The notes: generated from the letters alone by a model not told the origin. A DNA stretch of 64,000 bases from Methylobacterium oryzihabitans (GCF_004004555.2 NZ_SACP01000007.1:124001-188000); one strand, 5' to 3'; shown: positions 35,813 to 45,686, counted from the stretch's first letter. Made by a program: numbers and translations.

Positions 35813-38026
35813 ATGCACTTCGATACGTCTGCCGGGCGGAACCCCATCGACGCTCAGACGATCGTCGGTCGGCCCCACCGGCGCATCGATGGCGCCCTGA
35901 AGGTCACCGGGACGGCACCTTACGCCTACGAGCGGCACGATGCGGTGGCCGATCCCACCTATGGATGGATCGTCGGCGCCTCGATCGCCCGCGGACGGGT
36001 GACGCGGATCGACGCCGCGGCCGCGCGCGCGGCTCCGGGCGTCCTCGCGGTCCTGACGACGCTGGAGTACGACGCCGCTCCGCCGGGGTTCCGGACCACG
36101 CTCACCCTCTTCGGCGGCGCCGAGGTGCGCCACTACCACCAGGCCGTCGCGCTCGTCGTGGCTGGGACCTTCGAGGAGGCCCGCGCGGCGGCCCATCTCC
36201 TGCGCATCGACTACGACTCAGAGCCGGCGCGCTGCGATCTGGCGGCGGAGGCCCCCAAGTCCGAGCCGATCGCCGACCGCGACGGACCGGACTACCCCGT
36301 GGTCGACCGGATCGGCGATGTCGAGGCGGCGCTCGCCGCCGCGCCCGTGACCCTGGACGAGAGCTACGGCACCCCCGACCAGACCCACGCGATGATGGAG
36401 CCGCACGCCACCACCGCGGCGTGGCGCGACGGCAAGCTGACGATCTGGACATCGGCGCAGGTCGTGTCCTGGCACCGCAACAGCCTCGCGCAGGCGCTCG
36501 GCCTCGCCAAGGAGGATCTCCGCCTGGAGGCGCCGTTCATCGGCGGGGGGTTCGGATCGAAGCTCATCATGCGCAGCGACGCGCTTCTCGCCGCCCTCGG
36601 CGCCAAGGCCGTCGGACGCCCGTGCAAGGTCGCCTTGCAGCGCCCGCTGATCGCCAACAACGGCACGCGCCGCGCCGGCACGATTCAACGGATCCGCCTC
36701 GGCGCAGACCGTGACGGACGGCTGACCGCGATCGCTCATCACAGCGTCAACGGAAATCTGCCCGGGGCCTTCGCCGAGGCGGCGGTCGCGCCGACGCGGC
36801 TCATCTACGCGGCCCCGAACCGCGACCTGTCCATGAGACTCGCCACCCTCGACCTCGCCGAAGGGAACGACATGCGGGCGCCCGGGGAGGCCCCCGGCCT
36901 GATGGCGCTCGAAATCGCGATGGACGAGATGGCCGAGAGGCTAGGCATCGATCCCGTCGCGTTCCGGATCCGGAACGACACGCAGGTCGATCCGCGCCGG
37001 CCGCAACGGCGGTTCTCGGAGCGCCACCTGATCGAGTGTCTCGAGCTCGGCGCGGACCGCTTCGGCTGGGCACGCCGCAACCCGGTGCCCGGCTCCGTGA
37101 GTGACGGTCGCTGGCTCGTCGGCATGGGCGTGGCGGCGGGCTTTCGCCAGAACCTGCTGATGCCGTCCGGTGCCCGGGTCCGGCTCGAGCAGGATGGCCG
37201 GCTCTCGGTCGAGACCGACATGACCGATATCGGGACCGGCAGCTACACCATCCTCGCCCAGACGGCTGCCGAGATGATGGGCGTTCCGATCGAGGCCGTG
37301 ACGGTGCGGCTCGGCGACTCGGACTATCCCGAAGCCGCGGGATCCGGCGGGCAGTTCGGCGCGAACAATGCGACGTCCGGGCTCTATGCCGCCTGCACGA
37401 CGCTGCGGGCGACCGTCGCGGCGCGGCTCGGCTTCGACGTCGAGGATGTCGTGTTCGCGGACGGGATGGTCACGGCGGGACGCCGGAGCGCGCCTCTCCT
37501 CGACGCCGCGAAGGACGGGCCGCTGACAGCAGAAGACCGGATCACCTATGGCGACCTCGACAAGGAGTTCGTCCAGGCCACCTTCGGGGCGCAGTTCGCC
37601 GAAGTCGCCGTGGACCGGTTCACCGGGGAGATGCGCGTCCGCCGCATGCTGGCGGTCATCGATGCGGGCCGGGTGCTCAATCCGCTCACGGCGCGAAGCC
37701 AGGTGATCGGCGCCATGACGATGGGGGTCGGGTCGGCGCTCATGGAGGCGCTCGTCGTCGACACGCGCCACGGCTTCTTCATCAACCACGACCTCGGCGG
37801 CTACGAGGTGCCGGTCCACGCCGACATCCCGCACCTCGACGTCGTCTTCCTCGATCACCCCGATCCGGTCTCGTCCCCGATGAAGGCCAAGGGCATCGGC
37901 GAGATCGGCTTGTGCGGGGCGGCCGCCGCGGTGGCGAACGCCGTCCACAACGCCACCGGCATCCGCGTGCGCGACTATCCCATCACGCTCGACAAGCTGC
38001 TCGACCGGCTGCCGCGCGTGGCCTGA
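35813..38026 (+). CDS. paoC: Aldehyde oxidoreductase molybdopterin subunit (PaoC/YagR-like)
   Basis: A 737-residue molybdenum-binding catalytic subunit. IGRPHRRIDGALKVTGTAPYAYE opens the family N-terminal domain, FIGGGFGSKL binds the cofactor, and the active-site Glu is in KGIGEIGLCGAAAA at about residue 697. Oxidises aldehydes, probably aromatic ones, to acids by hydroxylation from water. Molybdenum cofactor is the cytosine dinucleotide form in this family. It starts 1 base after paoB. A maturation chaperone of the PaoD/XdhC type is not in the window. Confidence 0.93.
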   Translation: MHFDTSAGRNPIDAQTIVGRPHRRIDGALKVTGTAPYAYERHDAVADPTYGWIVGASIARGRVTRIDAAAARAAPGVLAVLTTLEYDAAPPGFRTTLTLFGGAEVRHYHQAVALVVAGTFEEARAAAHLLRIDYDSEPARCDLAAEAPKSEPIADRDGPDYPVVDRIGDVEAALAAAPVTLDESYGTPDQTHAMMEPHATTAAWRDGKLTIWTSAQVVSWHRNSLAQALGLAKEDLRLEAPFIGGGFGSKLIMRSDALLAALGAKAVGRPCKVALQRPLIANNGTRRAGTIQRIRLGADRDGRLTAIAHHSVNGNLPGAFAEAAVAPTRLIYAAPNRDLSMRLATLDLAEGNDMRAPGEAPGLMALEIAMDEMAERLGIDPVAFRIRNDTQVDPRRPQRRFSERHLIECLELGADRFGWARRNPVPGSVSDGRWLVGMGVAAGFRQNLLMPSGARVRLEQDGRLSVETDMTDIGTGSYTILAQTAAEMMGVPIEAVTVRLGDSDYPEAAGSGGQFGANNATSGLYAACTTLRATVAARLGFDVEDVVFADGMVTAGRRSAPLLDAAKDGPLTAEDRITYGDLDKEFVQATFGAQFAEVAVDRFTGEMRVRRMLAVIDAGRVLNPLTARSQVIGAMTMGVGSALMEALVVDTRHGFFINHDLGGYEVPVHADIPHLDVVFLDHPDPVSSPMKAKGIGEIGLCGAAAAVANAVHNATGIRVRDYPITLDKLLDRLPRVA

Positions 38027-38062
38027 CGCCTCATTCCCTGGCGATTCTCCTTGGAGGGAGCG

Positions 38063-38578
38063 ATGTCCTACCATCCCGTTCCGGTGACTCATGTCGGCCT
38101 GACCGTCACCGACATCAAGGCAGCGACCGAGTGGTACACCAAAGCCTTCGGCTGCCGTCACATCATCGGTCCCCTCCACATCCGGCACGACGGCTCGCAT
38201 ATCGGCGAGGTGTTCAAGGGGATCTTCGGTGACCGCTTCGAGGAGGGATACGTATCCCATCTCGCCACCGCGAACGGCGTCGGGATCGAACTCTTCGAGT
38301 TCGTCACGCCGAAATCGGAAGCCGTCGAGGACAACTTCCGCTACTGGAAGACCGGCGTGTTCCACTTCTGCCTGGTCGACCCGGACGTCGACGGCCTCGC
38401 GCGTCGGATCGCCGAGATGGGTGGCAGGCAGCGCTCGAAGGTCTGGACGCTGTTCGAGGGCGAGCCGTTCAAGGCCGTCTACTGCGAGGATCCCTGGGGC
38501 AACCTGATCGAGATCTACTCCCACTCGACGGAACTGATGTATGCCAACCGGAGCGACACGGCCGCCCGGGCGGAGTGA
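38063..38578 (+). CDS. VOC/glyoxalase-superfamily protein (lactoylglutathione lyase-like)
   Basis: A 171-residue protein. VTHVGLTVTDIKAATEWYTK at the N-terminus and GVFHFCLVDPDVDGLARRIAEM plus YCEDPWGNLIEIYSHS in the second half form paired beta-alpha-beta-beta-beta modules, with metal ligands His (THVGL, FHFC) and Glu (NLIEIY). GGAGGGAG precedes the ATG. It lies 36 bases after paoC and is likely co-transcribed, so it may handle a product of aldehyde oxidation. Not related closely to the Tat-exported VOC protein at 32.7 kb. Its TGA is the first bases of a family-2 repeat. Confidence 0.87.
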   Translation: MSYHPVPVTHVGLTVTDIKAATEWYTKAFGCRHIIGPLHIRHDGSHIGEVFKGIFGDRFEEGYVSHLATANGVGIELFEFVTPKSEAVEDNFRYWKTGVFHFCLVDPDVDGLARRIAEMGGRQRSKVWTLFEGEPFKAVYCEDPWGNLIEIYSHSTELMYANRSDTAARAE

Positions 38579-38722
38579 TACGATTTCCGAACGATCCGTC
38601 CCGGAAACCGTATCGCGAGCCCGCGCGGTGGAGCCTTCGGCTCCACACCCCCGAGCGAAGCCCGAATCCGCATCGCGACAACGACTGCGACGCAGTCGCC
38701 GAGCGATCAAGGGGGTTTCGTA
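38576..38722 (+). repeat. Family-2 interspersed hairpin repeat
   Basis: TGATACGATTTCCGAACGAT, with the TGA serving as the VOC stop codon, then the complementary arm CCGGAAACCGTATCG, GCCCGCGCGG, GAGCGAAGCCCGAATCCGC and a right end GGGTTTCGTATGA. Nearest to the consensus of the copies in the window. Confidence 0.78.
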
Positions 38723-38815
38723 TGAGTCGTTCACCGGCTTTGCGGTCCCTTGCGGATGAAACCGGGCGGTGGTCGTCTGGATCCGTTGCTCCGGTCGAAG
38801 GCGGCTTTCGCTTGG

Positions 38816-38855
38816 GCGCGCCTTCCCTCTCCCACTCGGGAGAGGGAAGGCGCGC
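38816..38855. terminator. Perfect 18 bp stem hairpin
   Basis: GCGCGCCTTCCCTCTCCC (38816-38833) and GGGAGAGGGAAGGCGCGC (38838-38855) with a 4-base loop. It lies between the VOC gene and the OYE gene on the same strand, so it probably separates the two transcripts. Confidence 0.7.
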
Positions 38856-38991
38856 TCCAAAAATCCAATTCTGAAATCAGGTACTTGGAGCCATTTCCCA
38901 TTCAGGCGAGGCTTGCGGGCGCAGCGATCGGATCGCCGCCGCCGGTCAGCGCGCTCGTCTGCAACCCGTGAGACAAGGAGAGATTCCGCGC

Positions 38992-40104
38992 ATGCCGACG
39001 ACCGCAGATCGTGAACTGTTTTCTCCGATGACGATCGGAGCCATCGACGTCGCCAACCGCGTTGCGATGGCACCGCTGACGCGCTCGCGTGCCGACATGC
39101 AGGGCGTCCATTCGCATCTCGCCGTCGAGTACTATCGGCAGCGTGCCTCAGCCGGCCTCATCATCACCGAGGCGACCAACATCTCCCGGCAAGGCCGGGG
39201 TTATGCCTTCACGCCGGGCCTCTACACGGAGGCGCAGGCCGAGGCCTGGAGGCCCGTGACCTCGGCCGTGCACGAGGCCGGCGGGCGGATCGTCTGCCAG
39301 CTCTGGCATGTCGGGCGCATGTCGCATGTCAGCCTTCAGGAGAACGGCGAGGCGCCCGTTTCGGCCTCGGCCATCCAGGCGGGCGAACTGGTCTTCCTCG
39401 AGAGTCGCACGCAGGCACCCCCCTCCATGCCGCGCGCGCTCCGGACCGACGAGATCCCGGGTCTGATCGACGACTACCGGCGCGCCGCGTCCCTGGCGAA
39501 GCAGGCGGGCTTCGACGGGGTCGAGGTGCATTCGGCGAACTGCTACCTGCTCGACCAGTTCATCCGCGACAGCACGAACCGGAGGACGGACCGCTACGGT
39601 GGCTCGATCGAGAACCGCACGCGGCTTCCCATCGAGGTCGTCTCGGCGGTGGCGGAGGTCTGGGGTGCCGACCGCGTCGGCCTGCGGCTCTCGCCGATGA
39701 CGCGGGCCGTCGGCGACACCCCGCTCGACAGCGACCCGCAGGCGACCTACGGCCATCTCGCCCGGAGACTGGGAGAGCTCGGACTGGCCTATCTGCACTG
39801 CGTCGAGGGGCAGACGCGCGGGCCGAACGGATCGTCCGCCTTCGACTACAAGGCGCTGCACGCCGCGTTCGGCGGGGCCTACATCGCCAATAACGGCTAT
39901 GACCGGCAGCACGCGATCGAGGCGGTCGCGTCCGGCTACGCGGACATGATCGCCTTCGGCCGCCCCTTTATCGGCAATCCCGACCTGGTCGAACGGCTGC
40001 GCCGCGAGGCCCCTCTGGCGGAGGCCGACCCGGCGACGTTCTACGGGGGCGGTGCCGAGGGTTATACCGACTATCCGACCTTGGATCATGCGGCCGTCGC
40101 TTGA
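38992..40104 (+). CDS. Old-yellow-enzyme family NADH:flavin oxidoreductase (NemA-like)
   Basis: A 370-residue FMN enzyme of the alkene/N-ethylmaleimide reductase group. LFSPMTIGAIDVANRVAMAP starts the barrel. The substrate His/Asn pair is in HSANCYLLDQFIRD (family: HxANGYLLDQF), and TDRYGGSIENR is the family signature. The Gly of ANGYL is replaced by Cys, an uncommon choice near the flavin. The ATG at 38992 is preferred over a GTG 24 bases upstream because AAGGAGA precedes it. Reduces activated C=C bonds of unsaturated aldehydes, ketones or nitro compounds; with PaoABC this suggests a reactive-electrophile detoxification neighbourhood. Confidence 0.92.
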   Translation: MPTTADRELFSPMTIGAIDVANRVAMAPLTRSRADMQGVHSHLAVEYYRQRASAGLIITEATNISRQGRGYAFTPGLYTEAQAEAWRPVTSAVHEAGGRIVCQLWHVGRMSHVSLQENGEAPVSASAIQAGELVFLESRTQAPPSMPRALRTDEIPGLIDDYRRAASLAKQAGFDGVEVHSANCYLLDQFIRDSTNRRTDRYGGSIENRTRLPIEVVSAVAEVWGADRVGLRLSPMTRAVGDTPLDSDPQATYGHLARRLGELGLAYLHCVEGQTRGPNGSSAFDYKALHAAFGGAYIANNGYDRQHAIEAVASGYADMIAFGRPFIGNPDLVERLRREAPLAEADPATFYGGGAEGYTDYPTLDHAAVA

Positions 40105-40115
40105 TCGAGAAGGCG

Positions 40116-42977
40116 TCAGGCCAGGGAGACCGGCCAGCCTGCGTCGCTCCCGGGTCTCGCCTCGCCGGCGAGGCGGGCTCGCGCGGCCCTGAGATCGGGC
40201 GTGTCGAGCGCCGCGTCGAACTCCTCGACGAACGCCGCGAGGGCTGCCCGGCCGCCATACCGGTCATCCAGCGCGGCGAGGCTCGTCGCGGCCCGCAAGC
40301 GCCACGTCGCCGCTCCCTGGCTGCCGGCCAGTTCCATCGCCTGCCGGAAGTGCCGCGCCGCGTCCGGCTCGCCATCGGTACCGGCGGAGGCGAGCAGGAT
40401 CTCGCCCCTGATCCGCAGCAGTTCCGGCCGGCACCAGAGTTCGCCGCCGCGCTCGGAGGCGGAGAGCGCGGCATCGATGCGAGCGAGCGCGTCCGGAAGG
40501 CGGCCGTGCGCCGCGAGTCCGCTCGCCAGCGAGCCCAGATAGGCCGGGCGCCGCATCCGGAAGCCGATCTCCCCCATCTCGACGAGGGCATCCTCGAGCC
40601 GGTGCAGTCCGCCCGCATCGCCCCGGCGGATGCTCACGATCGCTTCGAGGCCATCGGCAATGACCCGCCAGATCCGCATGGCATGATGCGCGACGTGGGG
40701 ACCGAGCCGGGCGAGACCGCGCTCGGCCTCATCAAGATCGCCGCCATGGAGCGCGATCGGGATCACCGTATGCGCCAGGGCGTTCGTGAGGGCGAAGGCG
40801 TGGCCGCCGGCATCGGCCTCGACCAGCGCGCGCCGCGATTCTGCGACGGCGCGATCCGGTCGGCCCTGGAGCCACAGTATGTTCGCGAGCGTTCCCCGCG
40901 CCGCGACGAGACCGTGATCTTCCAGCCGCCTGCCGGGAGCGTCACGGCGCGCCGCACGGGCCAGCAGGCGCTCCGCTGCATCGCGCGCCTCGTCGAGACG
41001 GCCGAGATAGCGGAGCGAGGTGGCCGTAGAGCGATCGACGGCCGCGACGGCGGCGTGATCGCGGCCGGCAGCCGCCAGCGTCCTGATGCGCTGCGTCAAG
41101 GCGAACGAGGCGCGGTGATCGCCGACCCAGGTCTTGAAATCGCACAAGCCCCAGAGCGCCCGCAACTGGCCATCGAGGTCGGACATTCGTTCGGCGCGGG
41201 CGAGCGACCCGCTCCACAACTCCGCGATCCGCGCGGTCGGACCCTCGACCTGCAGCAGGGCGGCGGCGAGCGACGCCCGCAGCGCACTCTCGTCCCGGCC
41301 TTCCGGACCGTCGGAGGGTGCGACCGTCGCGAGCGACCGCTCGCACGCCTCGATCCGCTCCTGGAGCAGCGAGAGGGTGTCCCACACCCCGAGCGCCTCG
41401 GCCGCCAGCCTTCGACCGAGGGCGGGATCGCGTCGGTCGGTCAGGCACCAGTCGAGAGCGGCGCGGACGTTGTGGACCAGCACCAGGAGATCTTCGGACA
41501 GGTCGGAGGCCGGCTGCGCGCTCCTCCGTGCCGCGACGCCGCGACATTGCGCCAAACAAAGCTCCGCGTGCCGCCGACGGACCGCATCGCCCTCGCCGCT
41601 CTCGGCGAGACGCCGCAATCCATAGCCCCGCGTCGTGTCGAGAAGCCGGTATCGCGGCGATCGTCCAGGGACCGCGACGACCAGCGACTTGGCGACGAGA
41701 TCGGCCAGATGGCCCATGCACCCGCTCTCGGTCCCGCCAGACGGTCCACCGACCGCGAGCGCCGCCTCGAGCGGGAAGACGCCGTGAAAGACGCAGAGCC
41801 GTCGAAACAGGGCCTGCTCTTCCGCCGACAGCAATCCGTGGCTCCAGTCCAGCGTCGCGGTCAGGCCCCGATGGCGGGAATGGCCCGCCCGCCGGCCGTC
41901 GTCCAGGATGTCCAGGCGCTCGTTCAGCACGCGAAGGAGGCCGCGGAGCCCGAAAGCCCCGACCCGCGTCGCGGCGAGTTCCAGGGCCAGCGGCAGCCCG
42001 TCGAGGCGACGACAGATCTCGACGACCGTCGGTGCGTCGTCGTCCTGGAGGCCGAAGCCCGGAGCGGCCGCCACCGCGCGCGCGACGAACAGCGCGACGG
42101 CCGGGACAGTCAGAACCTCTCTCGCTTCCAGCGTTCCGGACGCCGCCGGAACCACCAAGGGTCGGAGGTGATGCACGGCCTCGTCCGCGATCCGGAGCGG
42201 CTCCCGGCTCGTGGCCAGCACGTGGATTCCGGGTGCGGCAGTGGCGAGCAGTGTGGCCAGGCGAGCCGCCTGATCGAGGGAGTTCTCGCAGCCATCGAGG
42301 ACGAGCAGGCACTGCCGATACGCGAGAGCCGCTGTCAGTGCAGCCTGAGGATCGTCCGCATGGATGGCGATGCCCATCTCCTGGGCGATCGCGCTCGCGA
42401 GGTACCGGTCGCTGTCGATGACGCACAGGTCGACCATCCAGATTCCATCCCGGAAGTGCTCGACGGCACCGTGCCCCACCGCCACGGCCAGGCTGGTCTT
42501 GCCGACACCGCCGGGGCCGGTGATCGTCATCAGCGGTCGCTGCAGCACCTTCGTCGAGATCTCGGTCAGATCCTCCGATCGGCCGAGCAGGTCCGCCGGT
42601 CTCGGAAGGTTGTGGCGCCGGGCTGCTGCCGGGATCGGCCAGGGGGTCAGGTCGACGGGCGCGACGAAGCGGTACCCTTGCCCGCTCACCGTCGCGATGA
42701 AGCGCGTCTCCGGTTCCAGCGCTTCGAGCGCCCGCCGGATCGCCGCGATGTTGACCTTCAGATTGGATTCGTCGACCGTCGTCCGCGGCCATGCACGCTT
42801 GCTGAGATCTTCTTTGCTGACGACCTGTCCTGCGCGTTCGACGAGCGCGGTCAGGATCTCCATGGGTCGTCCCCCAAGCCGTACGATCTTTTCGCCTCGC
42901 CTGAGCCGCTGCTCGGACGGGCTCAGGACGAAATCGCCGAAGATGTAGCGGACGGCTCTGCCTTCTCGTGTAGCCAT
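40116..42977 (-). CDS. Winged-helix / AAA-type NTPase transcriptional regulator with TPR-like tail
   Basis: A 953-residue protein. Residues 10-105 form an OmpR/CadC-type winged helix (FGDFVLSPSEQRLRRGEKIV, VDESNLKVNIAAIRRALEAL, TVSGQGYRFVAPV). An NB-ARC-like NTPase follows with Walker A TGPGGVGKTSLA (about 153-164), LLVLDGCEN as Walker B and LATSREPLRI as sensor 1. The C-terminal 550 residues are helical repeats rich in Ala and Leu, as in BTAD/TPR-type regulators. Such proteins act as signal-gated activators. It is convergent with the OYE gene; the target operon is unknown. Confidence 0.88.
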   Translation of the reverse strand: MATREGRAVRYIFGDFVLSPSEQRLRRGEKIVRLGGRPMEILTALVERAGQVVSKEDLSKRAWPRTTVDESNLKVNIAAIRRALEALEPETRFIATVSGQGYRFVAPVDLTPWPIPAAARRHNLPRPADLLGRSEDLTEISTKVLQRPLMTITGPGGVGKTSLAVAVGHGAVEHFRDGIWMVDLCVIDSDRYLASAIAQEMGIAIHADDPQAALTAALAYRQCLLVLDGCENSLDQAARLATLLATAAPGIHVLATSREPLRIADEAVHHLRPLVVPAASGTLEAREVLTVPAVALFVARAVAAAPGFGLQDDDAPTVVEICRRLDGLPLALELAATRVGAFGLRGLLRVLNERLDILDDGRRAGHSRHRGLTATLDWSHGLLSAEEQALFRRLCVFHGVFPLEAALAVGGPSGGTESGCMGHLADLVAKSLVVAVPGRSPRYRLLDTTRGYGLRRLAESGEGDAVRRRHAELCLAQCRGVAARRSAQPASDLSEDLLVLVHNVRAALDWCLTDRRDPALGRRLAAEALGVWDTLSLLQERIEACERSLATVAPSDGPEGRDESALRASLAAALLQVEGPTARIAELWSGSLARAERMSDLDGQLRALWGLCDFKTWVGDHRASFALTQRIRTLAAAGRDHAAVAAVDRSTATSLRYLGRLDEARDAAERLLARAARRDAPGRRLEDHGLVAARGTLANILWLQGRPDRAVAESRRALVEADAGGHAFALTNALAHTVIPIALHGGDLDEAERGLARLGPHVAHHAMRIWRVIADGLEAIVSIRRGDAGGLHRLEDALVEMGEIGFRMRRPAYLGSLASGLAAHGRLPDALARIDAALSASERGGELWCRPELLRIRGEILLASAGTDGEPDAARHFRQAMELAGSQGAATWRLRAATSLAALDDRYGGRAALAAFVEEFDAALDTPDLRAARARLAGEARPGSDAGWPVSLA

Positions 42978-43119
42978 TCAGCTGTCGCTATCGCCTGCCT
43001 ATCCAAACTCGGAGACGGCAATCTTGCTAAGCTGCCGGTTGATGCACCGCCGTCACGTCGTCAAGCCCCCCAGGCGCCCGCCCGGTCGACCCGCCCGAAA
43101 GTGTCCATTCCGGTCCTGT

Positions 43120-43247
43120 GGTCCGATCTTCGGACGATCCGTTCCGACAACCCGATCACCGGCCCGCGCGATGGAGCCGGAGGCTCCACAGGCGTGAGCG
43201 AAGCCGGAATCCGCACTGCAAAGCAATCCATCGGATTTCGCGTGACA
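43120..43247 (+). repeat. Family-2 interspersed hairpin repeat
   Basis: TCCGATCTTCGGACGATCCG, then CCCGATCACCGGCCCGCGCG, GGAGGCTCC, GTGAGCGAAGCCGGAATCCG and CAATCCATCGGATTTCGCGTGA. It lies upstream of the small secreted protein and the integrase fragment A. The same repeat-then-integrase order recurs at 51.9-52.8 kb. Confidence 0.72.
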
Positions 43248-43397
43248 CCTGTCCAGTCGTGGCTGCGATGCCGAGATGCCTGGAAGCGGACGTTGCGAGA
43301 CTCCGCGTCGGATCAAGAGGTCGCCCTAACTCGACAGGGAAAATTCATTGACAAAACATCGTATACCGCGCGACATATTCATCTGCAATTCGTGTCG

Positions 43398-43631
43398 ATG
43401 TCCATGGGTAACCTGATGAGATCCGCCATCACTGCTGTATTTCTCATCACGTCATGCTTTCTATTTCTGAAAACAAGCAATTCCAGCAGCGCACAAGAAG
43501 ATTATCGTTCAAGCTGCAAGCCTCCGTTGAAATTCATGGCCGGAGCCTGTGTGACAGCTTGCTACGCAGGGTACGAGGACCGGGGCCGCTGGTGCGAGTT
43601 GCGACGGGGCGGTGGCAGCGGCGGAGGCTGA
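43398..43631 (+). CDS. Small Cys-rich exported protein or lipoprotein
   Basis: A 77-residue protein. The N-terminal hydrophobic stretch is SAITAVFLITSCFLFLK, with ITSC fitting a lipobox; alternatively a signal peptide is cut after SSSAQ. The mature part has Cys residues in YRSSCKPP, GACVTACYAGYEDRGRWCEL and a Gly-rich tail GGGSGGG. Base composition is less GC-rich than neighbours. Starts at 43398, 43404 or 43416 are all possible; no clear ribosome site decides. Unknown function. Confidence 0.5.
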   Translation: MSMGNLMRSAITAVFLITSCFLFLKTSNSSSAQEDYRSSCKPPLKFMAGACVTACYAGYEDRGRWCELRRGGGSGGG

Positions 43632-43633
43632 CG

Positions 43634-44003
43634 ATCGAGCAGGGAGCCATGCCGGTCCACTCGATGGCGGGATCTTGTACGGCTCCCGCCGGCGCGTCAG
43701 GCACTCTCGACGGTTCGCTCTCAGGGTCGTCGAGAGGCTCGCCGCGTGCCGCCGCGGCCGGCTCGAGGCTCGCTCGCTGCATGACCGCGGCCATGGTCCT
43801 CCTTGGCTGGGGTCCTCCTTGGCTGGCCGCGATCGCCCTCATCGACGACGAGGCCGCGTCGCTTGAGCAGCGTGTCGGCCTGCCCGGCGCACCACTCCTC
43901 CGTCTCGGACTGGCCTGCGCGCGGCTCGTCGCGATACTGGCTGATCCACCATGCCTGGAACGGCGCGGCCCTGTCGTAGGCCTTGCGCTCGCCCATGGAC
44001 GGG
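43634..44003 (-). pseudogene. Decayed tyrosine-recombinase (DUF6538 integrase) fragment A
   Basis: Minus strand carries AAPFQAWWISQYRDEPRAGQ, then ETEEWCAGQADTLLKRRGLV and DEGDRGQ, then in another frame a segment corresponding to EPLDDPES. These match the N-terminal region of DUF6538-type phage integrases. Frame shifts and lost ends mark it as a pseudogene. It is homologous by nucleotide sequence to fragment B (52075-52795) but lacks about 115 bases present there. Confidence 0.75.
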
Positions 44004-44087
44004 CCTCTCGTCCGCCTTCCTACCGCGAGTTCGCAGTACGCCCGGTCGTACAGGCGCCCGCCCCGGGTGCCCCGTCGTCGGACCGCC

Positions 44088-45563
44088 TCACGCCGGCTGG
44101 GCGGCGAGTGCGGCGGCGAGCCGCTGGAGGCCCGGCTCGATCTGCTGCAGCGGGATCGCCGTGAAGCCGAGCCGGAGGTAACGGCGCCCTCGCGACGGGT
44201 CCATGAAGAAGATGTCGCCGGGCTCGATCAGCACACCCTCGTCCTGAAGCGTCCGGGCGAGGGCGCGGGCGTCGAGCCCGGGCGGGCCCTCGACCCAGAA
44301 GCTCTTCGCGCCGAAACCCCGACGAAAGATGCAGGCCGGCATCAGCCGCGGCGCGAGCTCGGCGATGAGGTCCGCACGCTGGCGCAGGATGTCCGCCGCG
44401 CGCGCGAGGTGGGTGCGGTAATGCCCGAGCGCGATGAAGGCGGCGAGGCTGCGCTGGTTGTTGGTGGGCGGGTGGCGCAGCATGAGGCGCCGCAGCGCCC
44501 GCAGCTCGTCGACGACCGGGGGCGGGGCGACGACGTAGCCGATGCGCAATCCCGGCGCGAGCACCTTCGAGAACGAGCCGACATGAATCACCCGCCCGTC
44601 GGCATCGAGGCTCTTGAGGCTCGGCAGGCCGCCCTCCGCCTCGGTGGACAGGTCGGCTTCGTAGTCGTCCTCGACCAGGACGACGTCGTTCTGCGCCGCG
44701 GCGGCGAGGAGCTCGCGGCGGCGCGACAGGGGCGTCACGGCCGTGGTCGGGCATTGGTGGCCGATCGTCACGAAGGCGACGTCGCAGGCGCGGAAATCGG
44801 CATCCGGCACGATTCCGCGGGCGTCGCGAACGAGCGACCTGATCCGCGGCGTGGCGAGCTCGACCATGTTGCGCGTGTCGGTGTAGCCCGGATCCTCGAG
44901 GCCGACGGTCGTCCGGCGGGCGACGAGAAGCTGGACCAGCAGCGACAGGGCGTGCTGCGAGCCGATCGTCACCATGATCTCGCCGGGGGCGGCGAGGATG
45001 CCGCGGCGCGGCAGCACCCGCAGGCGGAGCTGCTCGATCAGCGCGCGGTCGTCCTCGTCGACCCGATCGAAGCTCCAGCCGCTGATCTCCTTGACGCTGG
45101 AGGCCGCTTTGACGCTCTCCCGCCACGCCGCGACGGGAAACAGGCTCGGGTCGAACTGGCCGAACAGGAACGGGTAGGGATAGCGCACCCAGTCGCGCGG
45201 CTTGGTGATCTGGGGCAGGTGCGAGGGGCGTATCGCGAAGCGGCCCGACCAGATCTCCGCCGCCTCGGGCATGCCCGGTTCCGCGCCGGTCCCGGCCCCC
45301 GCCGCCGGCGCGACGAAGCAGCCGCTGCGGTCGCGGGAGACGAGGACGCCCGCGTCGACCAGCCCGTCATAGGCTGCCACGACGGTGTTGCGCGCGATTC
45401 CGAGCTCGGCCGCGAGGCTGCGGCTCGACGGAAGCCGCGCGCCGGGCGTCAGCAACCCGGCCGCGACGGCCTCGACGATCATCCGGCCGACCTGGATGCG
45501 CAGGGCCGGCTCGTCGCCGGACCGGCCCCCGAACAGCATCCGCCAGGCAATGTCGTTCGGCAT
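44088..45563 (-). CDS. tauR: MocR-type GntR/aminotransferase regulator of taurine use
   Basis: A 491-residue PLP-dependent regulator. The N-terminal GntR winged helix (IVEAVAAGLLTPGARLPSSR, SLAAELGIARNTVVAAYDGL) occupies about residues 20-85, then a class I aminotransferase-like domain with the PLP Lys in VGSFSKVLAPGLRIGY (Lys333) and TIGSQHALSLLVQLLV. It is divergent from tauABC with 233 bases between the starts. In Rhodobacter-type bacteria TauR activates tau genes in response to taurine, binding direct repeats upstream. The symbol follows gene context and architecture. Confidence 0.88.
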   Translation of the reverse strand: MPNDIAWRMLFGGRSGDEPALRIQVGRMIVEAVAAGLLTPGARLPSSRSLAAELGIARNTVVAAYDGLVDAGVLVSRDRSGCFVAPAAGAGTGAEPGMPEAAEIWSGRFAIRPSHLPQITKPRDWVRYPYPFLFGQFDPSLFPVAAWRESVKAASSVKEISGWSFDRVDEDDRALIEQLRLRVLPRRGILAAPGEIMVTIGSQHALSLLVQLLVARRTTVGLEDPGYTDTRNMVELATPRIRSLVRDARGIVPDADFRACDVAFVTIGHQCPTTAVTPLSRRRELLAAAAQNDVVLVEDDYEADLSTEAEGGLPSLKSLDADGRVIHVGSFSKVLAPGLRIGYVVAPPPVVDELRALRRLMLRHPPTNNQRSLAAFIALGHYRTHLARAADILRQRADLIAELAPRLMPACIFRRGFGAKSFWVEGPPGLDARALARTLQDEGVLIEPGDIFFMDPSRGRRYLRLGFTAIPLQQIEPGLQRLAAALAAQPA

Positions 45564-45686
45564 GACGCCAGTAGATCACATCGGCGGGCGCCAGGAAGGT
45601 GCGGGGCCGGCTCCACTGCCGAATGAGTGGGCTCGCGCCATCGGAAAATGGCAGCAGGTGCCCGACAAAGCGGCGATGCCCGCGCC

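Noticed and set aside
40101..43631. Plus-strand frame of 1,176 codons
   Set aside because: Antisense to the NTPase regulator; only the last 77 codons look like a real small protein and were annotated separately.
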